A stretch of 22,094 bases of DNA from DATKZS01 sp035527835 [NCBI: bacterium]. Its GTDB lineage: Bacteria; RBG-13-61-14. The stretch is from the NCBI GenBank assembly GCA_035527835.1, contig DATKZS010000021.1:1-22094 (forward strand), given 5' to 3'. Each line of letters opens with the position of its first letter. Positions within the stretch are counted from its first letter, which is position 1. The notes under the pieces were generated by a model. It was given only the letters and a program-made list of their open reading frames with translations, was not told where the DNA came from and did not search any database. The translations under genes were made by a program, and so were the position numbers. Below are positions 7,233 to 16,110 of the stretch, piece by piece.

Positions 7233-9871
7233 ACGGGTCAAGCCGGATCCGTTACGTCATCATACTGGGCGTCGCCAACACGCTCATCGTCTTCGTGGCC
7301 GTGGCCGTGGCCGCCATGATCGCGGGCGCCAAGGTTGCGCCCCATCTGCCGGCCCTGGCCGGATGGAGCGTGGCCGTGTCGCTCCTGATGATGGGCGCGC
7401 TCTTCCTGTTCCGGCTCTTCTCCGGCATCGGTACGTTCCAGGGCGACTCCGCGAAGAAGCTGGCGGAGGAGCTGATCCGGGCGCGGCAGGGCAAGATGGA
7501 CCTGCCGTGGGACGACATCGAGCTGACCGTGAACGGCGAGAGCAAGCTGATCCCGCTGGGCGAGGTGTACGAGCGGCTGGTGACGGTGCTGATCGAGGCC
7601 AACCGCATGAGCGGGCTCTTAAACAGCCTGGCCCACGAGATCCTGGGCCAGGCCGTGCGCCTGTCGCAGAGCGCGGAGGACCAGAGCTCCGCGGTCGGCC
7701 AGTCCACCGCCTCCATCAACCGCATAGACACGTCCATCCGCGAGGTCGTCTCCAATGTGGAGGACTTGGCGGACCTGAATGATAACGTGTCCAGCGCCAC
7801 CTTGGAGATGATCACCAGCATCGAAGAGGTGGGCCGCAACGCGGTCAACCTGAACCAGGCGGTGCAGGAGGAGGTCTCGGCCATCGAGGAGATGGTCGGG
7901 AACATTCACACCGTGGCCGACTCGACCGATTCCCTGACCCAGGCGGCGGTGCAGAGCCGGACCTCCATGGAGGAAATCAGCCGGGCCACGCACTCGATCC
8001 GCGACCGGGCGGAGGAGGCGACCAAGCTCTCGGAGGCCGCCCGCGACGGCGCGGCGCTGACCAAGGGCCTGCTGGCCAAGACGGTTTCCGGCATCCACAA
8101 GCTGGCGGACACCGTGGAGGATACGCGCCATGTCATGCGCCAGCTCGGCATCCAGTCCCGCTCCATCGGCGAGATCCTCAACGTCATCACCTCGGTGGCC
8201 GCCGACACGCACCTGCTCTCCCTTAACGCCTCCATCATGGCGGCCAAGGCCGGCGAGCACGGCCGCGGCTTTTCCGTGGTGGCGCAGGAGATCAAGACCC
8301 TGGCCAACCGCACCTCGGAGAGCGCCAAGGAAATCGAGAAGCTGATCCTCGAGACGCAGGAGAGCGTGGACAAGGCCGTGCGCTCGATCGAGGAAGGCAC
8401 CGCGCGGGTGGGCGAGGGCATGCGGCTCGCCGAGGAAGCGGACCACTCGCTGGCCGACGTGCTCTCGCGGGCGGAGGTCGCGGCCCACAACGCGCACGAC
8501 ATCGCCAGCAACACCGAGGCCCAGGCCGCCGTGAGCGAGCAGGTGTTCAAGGCGGTGGACGAGGTGGCCAAGCGCACCGAGCTGATCCGCGCCGCCATGC
8601 GCGAGCAGGAGGACGCCTCGGGCTACGTGCGCGAGCGCGCCGTCCGCACCCAGAACCTGGTGGCCCAGGTCGCCCAGGCCATGTCCGAGCAGGCCGAGTC
8701 CAGCCGCCGCATCTCCAGCGCCATGGAACGCCTCACCTCCCGCATCCAGGGCATCCGCCACGCCACCGAGGAGCAGGCCGGGAGCTCCTCCGGCGTGGTC
8801 CACGCCGTCGAGGCCATCCGCAAAAAGGCCGACCTCGTCGCCATCAGCGCCCAGAACGTCAACAACACCTCCATGAGCGTGCTCCACCAGTCCATCCTGC
8901 TCCGCCACGAGCTCAAGGACATCACCCTGCCCGAACGCCAAGCCGCCGTCACCATCGGCCTCCTCTTCGACAACCTCCGCGAGGAGCGATGGCAGCGCGA
9001 GGAAGGCATCTTCAAGCAGAAGGCCGCCGAGCTCGGCGCCGCCCTCGAGTTCCGCGTGGCCGGGGGCGACTCCGACCGCCAGCTCGAGCAGGGCGAAGAG
9101 CTGGTGAAAAAGGGCGTGGACCTGATGATCATCGTCGCGGTGAACGCCGAGGCCGCGGGCCGGATCGCCGAGAGCTCGAGAAAGGCCGGCATCCCGGTCA
9201 TCTGCTACGACCGCCTCATCAAGAACTGCGAGCTCGACCTGTTCGTGAGCTTCGACGCCAACCGCATCGGCGAGGTCCAGGCCGAGACCGCCGTGCAAAA
9301 GGCCCCCGGCCGCAACATCCTTATCCTCGCCGGCTCGCCCACCGACACGAACTCCCACATGCTCCACGCCGGCCAGATGAGAGTGCTCGGACCACTGGCC
9401 CAAAAGAAGCAGATCGCCATCGTTGACGACATCTGGGTCCCGGACTGGTCGCCCGAGCAGGCCTACAACCTGACTAAAAGGGTCATCCAAACCAAGGGGC
9501 CGATTGACGCCGTGGTCGCATCCAACGACGGCACCGCCGGAGGCGCCATCCGCGCCGTCAAGGAACTGATCAAGGACAAAAAGGTCGTCGTCACCGGCAT
9601 GGACACCGAGCTTTCCGCCTGCCGCCGCATTGTCGAGGGCTCCCAGGCCATGACCATGTACATGCCCATCAAGCTCCAGGCCGGAAGGGCCATGGAGGCC
9701 GCCATGCTCATGCTCAAGAAGGAGGAAATCCCCGGAATCACCAGCTTCGTGGACAACGGCAAAATGAAAGTCCCCGCCATCCTCTTAAAGCCCATCAAGG
9801 TGGACCTGGAAAACCTCGAAGAGGTCGTGGTCAAGGACGGGTTCCACAAAGCAGAGGACGTCTTCAAATAG
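7229..9871 (+). CDS. Methyl-accepting chemotaxis protein fused to a C-terminal XylF-like sugar-binding domain
   Basis: An 880-residue fusion. Two membrane helices (about 9-33 and 44-64) are joined by a loop of only about ten residues, so there is no normal periplasmic sensor and I see no clear HAMP. A long coiled-coil MCP signalling region follows (about 140-560), with the conserved hairpin tip at about 322-350 ([12 protein letters not shown], then [17 protein letters not shown]), the part that contacts CheA/CheW in known receptors. Residues about 575-880 align end to end, from memory, with D-xylose-binding protein Xyl[51 protein letters not shown] and the final KDGFHK. The Lys of XylF's YKPI is Met here (YMPI). 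With both helices spent before the signalling domain, the binding domain should be cytoplasmic. It is coupled to the antiporter gene by ATGA. No che genes are in the window. Confidence 0.93.
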   Translation: MNGSSRIRYVIILGVANTLIVFVAVAVAAMIAGAKVAPHLPALAGWSVAVSLLMMGALFLFRLFSGIGTFQGDSAKKLAEELIRARQGKMDLPWDDIELTVNGESKLIPLGEVYERLVTVLIEANRMSGLLNSLAHEILGQAVRLSQSAEDQSSAVGQSTASINRIDTSIREVVSNVEDLADLNDNVSSATLEMITSIEEVGRNAVNLNQAVQEEVSAIEEMVGNIHTVADSTDSLTQAAVQSRTSMEEISRATHSIRDRAEEATKLSEAARDGAALTKGLLAKTVSGIHKLADTVEDTRHVMRQLGIQSRSIGEILNVITSVAADTHLLSLNASIMAAKAGEHGRGFSVVAQEIKTLANRTSESAKEIEKLILETQESVDKAVRSIEEGTARVGEGMRLAEEADHSLADVLSRAEVAAHNAHDIASNTEAQAAVSEQVFKAVDEVAKRTELIRAAMREQEDASGYVRERAVRTQNLVAQVAQAMSEQAESSRRISSAMERLTSRIQGIRHATEEQAGSSSGVVHAVEAIRKKADLVAISAQNVNNTSMSVLHQSILLRHELKDITLPERQAAVTIGLLFDNLREERWQREEGIFKQKAAELGAALEFRVAGGDSDRQLEQGEELVKKGVDLMIIVAVNAEAAGRIAESSRKAGIPVICYDRLIKNCELDLFVSFDANRIGEVQAETAVQKAPGRNILILAGSPTDTNSHMLHAGQMRVLGPLAQKKQIAIVDDIWVPDWSPEQAYNLTKRVIQTKGPIDAVVASNDGTAGGAIRAVKELIKDKKVVVTGMDTELSACRRIVEGSQAMTMYMPIKLQAGRAMEAAMLMLKKEEIPGITSFVDNGKMKVPAILLKPIKVDLENLEEVVVKDGFHKAEDVFK

Positions 9872-9902
9872 AAGATTGACCCTTGACGCCCCCAAAAAAG
9901 AA

Positions 9903-9908
9903 AGGAGG
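9903..9908 (+). promoter_or_regulatory. Ribosome binding site of the lipoprotein gene
   Basis: AGGAGG lies nine bases before the ATG at 9918. It decides the start against an in-frame ATG at 9876 that would add 14 hydrophilic residues before the signal peptide. The preceding MCP gene ends 46 nt upstream of this ATG, with no clear terminator between them. Confidence 0.75.
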
Positions 9909-9917
9909 AGTAATGTT

Positions 9918-11468
9918 ATGAAAAAGGCTGGCATATCAGCGGGCGCATTGTTTATCACTTTGGCAATCCTCTATTTCTTTATACCGGGCTGTGAAGGCGG
10001 AGGAGGGAGCAATGGAGGAGGAAGAGAAGCACCTATTCCCGATAAGATGGCGGACAACGTCATCCTCATAGACGAGATTACGTCAGTCCTGCTCAGCGAT
10101 ACTACTGATGGGACTTACACCTATGACTACACAGGTGCCGCCCCTGACATCAATCCAGATGACATCCTCCTGAGCAGCGAGGGCTACGGTTACCTGCGCA
10201 AGGTGATCTCCGTAAATGACACCGGAACCTCGCTTCTGGTTGGCACCACCCAGGCCACTCTGGAAGAGGCATTTGAAAATCTGACTATTGGCCTCACTCA
10301 GGCGCTAACGCCAGCGGGCGTGCAGTCTCAACAGCCGTTGCAGGAGGGAATTTATTTTTCTAGGCCAGCCGAGATGCAGCCGCTGCTTGCGGATCAATTT
10401 TATATTAATTTTGATGGCGTCGTTTTATATGAAGAAGGCGGCAACCAGGTTGTCTTGAGCGGCGATATAACCTTCAAACCGGATCTCAATTTCCAGGCCC
10501 AGATCAGATGGTTTTCACTCAAATACCTTGTCTCTACAATCACTCTCAATGAGACCGCGAATATAAATATAACCTCAACCATCGAAATCCTGAGCCTCCA
10601 GAAAGAAGTGGAGATTGCGAGATATTATTTCGCTCCCATTCCGGCCGGGCCGGTGGAGATAGCGCCAATTCTTACGGTGATGGTGGGCATAAATGGAGAA
10701 TTATCAGTGGATATTACCACTGGTATTACACAGCAAGCCACCCTCACCGCGGGCTTGAAATATGAAAACCGGGCATGGAGCCCAATCAGTGAGTTCAGCA
10801 ATCAGTTTTCGTACCAGCCTCCGGTACTCTCCACCAATTGCTCCTTCAAGGGCTATGCAGGTCCCCAGTTGAACTTGATGATCTATGGGGTGACAGGCCC
10901 CTACATCAATACCAGCGGGTATCTGCTACTTGAAGCTGATCCATGTGATGATCCCTGGTGGAAACTATATGCTGGTCTTTTCGTGAAGGCAGGCGTCAAG
11001 ATCGAGGTGTTAAGCCATGTGATTGCCGGTTATGAGGTCAACATCATTAACCACCAGCGTCTTCTGGCCAGCGGACCGGCCGGGGAATGCGAAACTTGGA
11101 ACATGGAAATCACCGTTACCTATTCATTAGGTCCACCGGAATGCATTTGTGGACCTGCTTGTAATAATAGCTTCTTAGGTGTTTCAGGTTCCTACCCACC
11201 CTTCGAGGTCCAGCATCAGGGAAGTTCATTTTCTTCCGATTCTTGGCTGCCCAATACCATTAACGGAACAATGGATGCTGCGACAATAGAAATGTCTATT
11301 ATTCTTCCACCTGAATTGGACAATGGATGCGGTGATTTCAATAATTTCTCCGGTGAAATAAATGGTAATACTATCAGTGGAACTTACTCCGGCAATGATT
11401 GCGGGGGCGGAGATATTTGTAGTTGGGGAGGAAACTTCATCATTGGCGTAATCAAACCGAAGCCATAA
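9918..11468 (+). CDS. Large predicted lipoprotein, unknown function, AT-richer than neighbours
   Basis: A 516-residue lipoprotein. Residues 1-24 are a signal peptide with lipobox FIPGC, so C25 should be lipidated; a Gly-rich linker follows. Residues about 45-380 look beta-rich and contain a repeat-like opening (VILIDE, then a GYGYLRKVISVN segment) of a kind I associate with large secreted proteins but cannot name. The C-terminal 130 residues hold many cysteines and Gly/Asn-rich strands (CICGPACNNS, GEINGNTISGTYSG), suggesting a second, disulfide-containing beta domain. Base composition is close to 50% GC by eye, with A/T third positions common, unlike the G/C-rich genes on both sides, which suggests recent acquisition or different selection. 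It runs in the same direction as the MCP gene and converges on the barrel-protein gene. Function is unknown; a surface binding role is plausible. Confidence 0.85.
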   Translation: MKKAGISAGALFITLAILYFFIPGCEGGGGSNGGGREAPIPDKMADNVILIDEITSVLLSDTTDGTYTYDYTGAAPDINPDDILLSSEGYGYLRKVISVNDTGTSLLVGTTQATLEEAFENLTIGLTQALTPAGVQSQQPLQEGIYFSRPAEMQPLLADQFYINFDGVVLYEEGGNQVVLSGDITFKPDLNFQAQIRWFSLKYLVSTITLNETANINITSTIEILSLQKEVEIARYYFAPIPAGPVEIAPILTVMVGINGELSVDITTGITQQATLTAGLKYENRAWSPISEFSNQFSYQPPVLSTNCSFKGYAGPQLNLMIYGVTGPYINTSGYLLLEADPCDDPWWKLYAGLFVKAGVKIEVLSHVIAGYEVNIINHQRLLASGPAGECETWNMEITVTYSLGPPECICGPACNNSFLGVSGSYPPFEVQHQGSSFSSDSWLPNTINGTMDAATIEMSIILPPELDNGCGDFNNFSGEINGNTISGTYSGNDCGGGDICSWGGNFIIGVIKPKP

Positions 11469-11535
11469 ATTTCCCTCATGTCTTGTTTAAGTCAGGGTTG
11501 TTTTTTGCCTCGGGGGGATCTGTTCGGCAAGTCTC
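11469..11535. other. Convergent intergenic gap, no clear terminator
   Basis: These 67 nt separate the lipoprotein gene from the convergent barrel-protein gene. CCCT near 11472 and AGGG near 11494 followed by TTGTTTTTT could form a weak terminator for the rightward gene, but the stem is only about 4 bp, so I do not call one. Confidence 0.3.
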
Positions 11536-13107
11536 CTATTCGATGACGATCCGCCGCACGCCGCTCCGCCGCACCCGGAGAGCGCCCAGCGCCGGATCGA
11601 ACCACGCCCCCGCGCCCGCGCCCTCTCCCGCGCGCAGCTCCATCTCCCGGCCCTCCGCCATGACCCGCCGTGGAATAAACGACAGGCGCAGCGTCTCCGT
11701 CCCCTCCGCGTCAAACGCCTCGTACTCGATCCGGCCGGGCTGATACCGGACCTCCCTGATGATCGTCGAGGACGAGAGCAGGTGGTCCTCGCCCTCCGGC
11801 GCCAGCTCCGGCAGAGCGCCCATGCCGTCCAGGAAGTGCGGAACGTAATCGAAGTACCCGTCCGAGAACCACACGTCCGGGTCCGCGATGCTGAAGATCA
11901 CGATCCCGTCGCCCCGCGACAAATACGTGGCCAAAGCGAATGAGCGCAGCGCGTCCTCCCGCCACTCCGGTCCGCCGCCCGCCGCGTGCCACATCGCGCA
12001 CAGCGACGCGTAACGCGCCGTGTGCGACGACGCCACCTGCATGCAGAAGCGCTGCTCGCGCACGGCCGTGGCCCCGCGCCACTTCCCGCGGGTGTCGCCC
12101 AGCGTCTGCTTGATCCAGCCGAGCAGCATGGGCACGTGAGCGCGCCACTCCGGGTCCGCCTCCGGGCGCCTCATCAGGTACCGCGCGACCTCCCCGGGAG
12201 TGTACTGGTCCCGGTTAAAATTGCCCGGGTCCCGCACCACGTCCTCGAAATAGCCCTTCCACTTCATGGTCCGCATCGGATACGCCATCAGCCACGTCCA
12301 GGCCGCCTCCCGCGCCTCCCCGTACTTCCCCTCCCGGTCCCGGCCCAGCGCCATCAGCTCGTCAAACAGCGTCACCGGCCAGATCACCTCGCTGGTGTAC
12401 TCCTCCAGCGCCTTCCCCGTCCGCGCGTTCACCCGAAACGGCCACGGCGAATGCCGCGCGTCCCCCGGCCTCATCTTCTCCGCCAGCACCTCCGCGCAAT
12501 GCTCGGCCTCTCTTAAATATTTTTCCTCGCCGGTGAGCTGGTAGAACCTGACGTAGCCCGCGCCGGCCTGGCCCACCTTGTCCGGCTCGATCCCGTCAAT
12601 TCCTTCGTGCGACCCGCCCCGGTAATGGCCGGAGTTGTCGGCCGAGGCATAGGGCACGCGCGGCCAGGCAAAGTCCGGCGGCGTGGACTCCGCGATCAAG
12701 TGGTCGAGCGGATGGCGCGCGAGCTCGATCCACTTCCGCTCCCCGGTGTACGCCCAGTACCGCGCCACCGTCTCCACCATCATCCCGTACAGCCCCGCCG
12801 GGTTGTGCGGCCACTGCTCCGGCTCCATGTCCGGCGCGCGGAAGTCGCTGTACTGCTCGTACCACGGCAATCCGGTCGCGCCGTCCCGCGGACAGGCAGC
12901 GATGAAGTCCATGGAAAGCGCCATGACCCGGTCATAAGAGGTCCAGGGCAGGAGCTTGCCCTCCGCGTCCAGCACCGGCTCATGAAACGGAATCTCCTCG
13001 TGGAATTTCGGCGGCGCGATGAGGCGCCAGAACAGCTCGTCAGCCCGGGCCGGGCCGCCAGGCAACAGCAAGGCAAGAACCAAAAAATGCGGGGCGATTT
13101 TTTTCAT
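11536..13107 (-). CDS. Secreted (alpha/alpha) barrel protein, six-hairpin glycosidase-like
   Basis: A 523-residue exported protein. The signal peptide covers residues 1-22 (cleavage near GPARA|D). The mature chain is mostly helical with spaced aromatic and acidic motifs (ETVARYWAYTGERKWIELA, SHEGIDGIEPDKVGQAGAG, VRFYQLTGEEKYLREAEHCAE). Alternating helices with a recurrent small-residue/TG-x-x-K-Y/W pattern are typical of six-hairpin glycosidases and related polysaccharide-processing barrels. The last 75 residues are strand-like (IIREVRYQPGRIEYEAF, then LRLSFIPRRV), a probable C-terminal beta domain. I cannot assign a CAZy family, and catalytic residues are uncertain. The start at 13107 places the signal peptide first and has AGAGG upstream; an in-frame ATG at 13158 would add 17 residues before it. 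It lies 193 nt after the beta-propeller gene in the same direction but is separated from it by an inverted repeat. Confidence 0.8.
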   Translation of the reverse strand: MKKIAPHFLVLALLLPGGPARADELFWRLIAPPKFHEEIPFHEPVLDAEGKLLPWTSYDRVMALSMDFIAACPRDGATGLPWYEQYSDFRAPDMEPEQWPHNPAGLYGMMVETVARYWAYTGERKWIELARHPLDHLIAESTPPDFAWPRVPYASADNSGHYRGGSHEGIDGIEPDKVGQAGAGYVRFYQLTGEEKYLREAEHCAEVLAEKMRPGDARHSPWPFRVNARTGKALEEYTSEVIWPVTLFDELMALGRDREGKYGEAREAAWTWLMAYPMRTMKWKGYFEDVVRDPGNFNRDQYTPGEVARYLMRRPEADPEWRAHVPMLLGWIKQTLGDTRGKWRGATAVREQRFCMQVASSHTARYASLCAMWHAAGGGPEWREDALRSFALATYLSRGDGIVIFSIADPDVWFSDGYFDYVPHFLDGMGALPELAPEGEDHLLSSSTIIREVRYQPGRIEYEAFDAEGTETLRLSFIPRRVMAEGREMELRAGEGAGAGAWFDPALGALRVRRSGVRRIVIE

Positions 13108-13189
13108 GACACGCGACCTCTTTTTTATTACAACTGGTTTCATAACCAGCGCCATCATCCCAAGCCCGAAGATAAAAAAACAATGATGT

Positions 13190-13249
13190 CAAGGATTTCA
13201 AGGATAAATCCAGGGGGTTTTTTTATCCTGATTATCCTTAATATCCTTG
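13190..13249. repeat. Imperfect nested inverted repeat (AAGGATAAA type)
   Basis: AGGATAAA (13201-13208) pairs with TTTATCCT (13222-13229) around a 13-nt loop, and the outer arm CAAGGAT (13190-13196) pairs with ATCCTTG (13243-13249), with a spare ATCCTT copy at 13234-13239. It is AT-rich in a GC-rich context and lies between two leftward genes. It may terminate beta-propeller transcription or be a dispersed small palindromic element. Nothing else is visible in the gap 13108-13300. Confidence 0.5.
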
Positions 13250-13300
13250 TTTCTTTTTCTTGAAAGGGTCATGAAACCGGCTCTAGTTGAAAATAGTCGC

Positions 13301-15970
13301 CTAAAATTCCATCTTCCGCGCCGGGAACAGGTCCACCATCAGGTACGCCCGCGTGCCTCCCTTCTTGAGCTGAAGATCTTTGGGGATGGTGAGGATCGTG
13401 CGCCTGGTCCCGTCCGGGAGCAGATACCGCCGGGTGGCGGTGTTGTAGTTGATGGCCACCGGCTTACCGCTCTCCATGTCCACCAGCAGGATGGCTAGGG
13501 CGACCCGGCCCGGCCGCTTCTCATCGCTTATGACCGCGCCCGTCACCTCGCGCTTCTTCGGGTCGTAGCTTAAGCTCTTCACGGCAAGGCCGGGAAGCGG
13601 GGCCGCGTCGCCGGCAGGGAGCGCCGCCATCCGGAACGTGCCCGATGCCACGAACCGGCCCTGGTAATTGTACAGGTCCCACGGCCGCCAGATGTGATGC
13701 GAAATGTAGCCGGCCACCGTCGGACCCGAGACCAGCGCCGCGTCCCAGAAGCCCGTATCCCCGCCGCCGGAGAGTGCGCCGCCAACCCAGCTCTGCTTCC
13801 CCGAGCTCGCCTGCTCGCTCGACACGCTCAGGTTCCTGATCGTGTCCAGCATGGAAGGCGGATCCAGCTCGGCCCACAGGCTCGCGTCCCTGGCCACGCT
13901 CCCGTCCGCCAGCATGCGCCCGGAAAAACGGAACCGGTCCAGCGGAAACGGGAACGACGACTCCTCGAAAAAGCAGCTCAGCGACTCCATCATGAAATAA
14001 TCGTCCCGCACCTTGCCGGAAAGGGCGTAGAAAAGAACGCGCGAGTCAGGAATGCCCTGCTCCTCCCCGCCCGCGCTCGCGCCATACTTCTGCACTCCCC
14101 ACGCCACGAAGGTGTCGCGCCGCCGGTCGGCCTCGACGATGGAAAACGGGATGCGCATGATCGCGATGCCGATCTGGTCAAGGCTCGGTATGATGGGCGG
14201 CTGCGGAAAGGCCATGTGGGTGATGACGAAGGAGCTGGATTCGGTGAGCAGGGGAAGGAGCGGGAGAGGGCTCCCGCTCCCCTTTATTAAGTGACTGCCT
14301 TCGTTTGCGCTCTCGACCTGGAGCTTGGCCGTTCCCCGCACGGTTCCGCCGCCGCCCGTCTTGTCCACGTACCGCGCCGACACTGCGAGCGAGTAGTCGC
14401 GGCCGGGATCCAGGAGCTCGTCCGGGACCACCGCCACGGTCTTATTGTCGCCGAAGACCTCCACCCGGTGCTTAAACGGCGGCGACGCCTCCACCTTGAC
14501 CGAGGCCGGGTCGAGCAGGGTGCGCGCGATCCGGCCGTTCTCCACCACCGCCGGCCGCAGCATGATCACCTGGCCGGCATGGATCGAGAGCGACGCTTCT
14601 CCATCCACGGACTCCTTGTCAATCAGCCCGCCGGGCGACACGTAATGCCACCGCGCGCCTTCCTCGCGATACCCCTCCGACGGGTCGCGGCTCACTCCGG
14701 CCGCGCCGGCCTCAAGATAATAATCATAGGGCACGTAGAACACGTCGCCGTTGGCGTTGGCAATGGCGAGCCCCGAGCGGCCGAGCGCCGGAGAGGCGTT
14801 CAGGTTCGGATAGTCCATGCCCGGGACCAGGGCCAGGGTGTCGAGCGACCAGCGCCTATGGCCCTCCGGGTCAATCGCGTAAATGCCGCCCTGCCCGCCG
14901 CCGAAGTAGATGAGGTAATCACTAAGGCCCTCGGGGTCCGGCCCCAGCGCGGGCGATGAGCGCACCGCGTCGCCGGTGTAAAAGGTCCACCGCGCCTCGC
15001 CGGTCATGCCGTCCACCGCATACAGGAACCCGTCGGTGGACGTTACATAGACCCTGCCCTTTCCGTCAACCGCCGCGGAGGCGTAGATGTGGCTCAAGGT
15101 GCTCATGGTCCATAAGACCTTGCCGCGGCCGGGATCGAGGGCGTAGAGGTTCCCGTCAAAGCTGCCCTGGTAAATGGTCCCGTCCGGGCCGAGGGCGGGC
15201 GAGGCCACCAGCGGGTTTTTGAGGTTCTTTTTCCACTTGATCTTGCCGGTGTTCCGGTCGAGCGCGTACAGGCGCATGTCGAAGCCGGAGAAGAACATGG
15301 TCCCGTCGTCGCCAAACGCCGGCACGGACCAGATCAGGAACCCGGTGCGGGCCGCCCAGTTCATGGTCCCTTCCGGCCGGATGCTGTAGAAGAAGAAGTC
15401 GTCGTTGCCGGCGTAAACATTATGGTCCGGGCCGACCACGACGTTGCCCTCCCACCAGAAATTGGTGCCAAAGGTGTAAAGCCCCTCCGGCCGGTTGGTG
15501 GTCACGTCAAACGCCCACAGCTTGTTGCCGGCGAGGTCCAGGGCGAAAATGGCGCCGCCGGCCGGCACGTAGACCCGGCCGTCGCTCGAGAGCGCGGCGG
15601 CCGAGTCAATCAGCTCGAGCGCGTCATACTTCCAGAGCACCTGGTTACTGGCCGGGTCGAACGCGTAAAAGTAATGGTCGGCGCTGCCCACGTACACGCG
15701 CTCTTTTCCGTCTATCACCGGCGTGGAGAACACGCCGTTCCCGGTATGGAAGAACACGGGCCGCTCCGGCGCTCCGGGGGCCCGGCGCCAGTCCGGGACC
15801 AGGAACCGGCCGGTGTTTTTTAAATCCGCCCGCATCACCGGCCACGGCGCGTCCGCAAGATACGGCGATGCCCTGCCCGGCTCTCCGCTCGATGCCTGCG
15901 GGAGCAATAACATCGCGCCCAATATAAGGAGCGCCGCGCCGAAAATTGCCGCTACTGTCTTCTTGCTCAT
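13301..15970 (-). CDS. Secreted PQQ-like beta-propeller protein with Ig-like domain
   Basis: An 889-residue exported protein. The signal peptide is at residues 1-29. Residues about 40-440 form repeated propeller blades of the PQQ/BamB-like type, with recurring units such as VYVGSADHYFYAFDPASNQVLW, IYQGSFDGNLYALDPGRGKVLW and VYVTSTDGFLYAVDGMTGEARW (each cited here in part of a longer blade). Residues about 465-555 look like a bacterial Ig-like domain (VKVEASPPFKHRVEVF, then LLDPGRDYSLAVSARYV). The C-terminal 330 residues are beta-rich and unassigned. No haem-binding CxxCH or clear PQQ-dehydrogenase catalytic set is seen, so it is more likely a structural or binding propeller than an alcohol dehydrogenase. 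AGAGGAG lies before the ATG. It is divergent from the carboxylesterase gene across a 140-nt gap. Confidence 0.88.
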   Translation of the reverse strand: MSKKTVAAIFGAALLILGAMLLLPQASSGEPGRASPYLADAPWPVMRADLKNTGRFLVPDWRRAPGAPERPVFFHTGNGVFSTPVIDGKERVYVGSADHYFYAFDPASNQVLWKYDALELIDSAAALSSDGRVYVPAGGAIFALDLAGNKLWAFDVTTNRPEGLYTFGTNFWWEGNVVVGPDHNVYAGNDDFFFYSIRPEGTMNWAARTGFLIWSVPAFGDDGTMFFSGFDMRLYALDRNTGKIKWKKNLKNPLVASPALGPDGTIYQGSFDGNLYALDPGRGKVLWTMSTLSHIYASAAVDGKGRVYVTSTDGFLYAVDGMTGEARWTFYTGDAVRSSPALGPDPEGLSDYLIYFGGGQGGIYAIDPEGHRRWSLDTLALVPGMDYPNLNASPALGRSGLAIANANGDVFYVPYDYYLEAGAAGVSRDPSEGYREEGARWHYVSPGGLIDKESVDGEASLSIHAGQVIMLRPAVVENGRIARTLLDPASVKVEASPPFKHRVEVFGDNKTVAVVPDELLDPGRDYSLAVSARYVDKTGGGGTVRGTAKLQVESANEGSHLIKGSGSPLPLLPLLTESSSFVITHMAFPQPPIIPSLDQIGIAIMRIPFSIVEADRRRDTFVAWGVQKYGASAGGEEQGIPDSRVLFYALSGKVRDDYFMMESLSCFFEESSFPFPLDRFRFSGRMLADGSVARDASLWAELDPPSMLDTIRNLSVSSEQASSGKQSWVGGALSGGGDTGFWDAALVSGPTVAGYISHHIWRPWDLYNYQGRFVASGTFRMAALPAGDAAPLPGLAVKSLSYDPKKREVTGAVISDEKRPGRVALAILLVDMESGKPVAINYNTATRRYLLPDGTRRTILTIPKDLQLKKGGTRAYLMVDLFPARKMEF

Positions 15971-16110
15971 TGTTACTTCTCCTCTTAGTCAGCAACAATA
16001 TTAAACCGGCCGCCATCGCGCGTGTCAATCAGGCCTCCCGCCCGGCCCTTGATTCCATTTATAAAGAGGGGCATCATTAACCAATCAACCGCGGAGCAAG
16101 GAGGCGGATA
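15971..16110. promoter_or_regulatory. Divergent intergenic region, propeller / carboxylesterase
   Basis: This 140-nt gap separates two divergent secreted-protein genes, so both promoters are expected here. AGGAGG at 16099-16104 serves the rightward esterase and AGAGGAG on the complementary strand serves the propeller gene. An AT-rich patch around 16050-16080 could hold promoter elements, but I cannot define a -35/-10 pair. Confidence 0.4.

Noticed and set aside
7619-9490. A 623-residue open frame on the minus strand across the MCP-XylF gene
   Set aside because: It is antisense to a strongly supported gene, is rich in Gly/Leu/His/Asp from G/C codon bias, and has no recognisable domain.
13301-15970. 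PQQ-dependent alcohol dehydrogenase
   Set aside because: The blades resemble PQQ-like repeats, but I see no dehydrogenase active-site set or haem motif, and the C-terminus carries Ig-like and unassigned beta domains.
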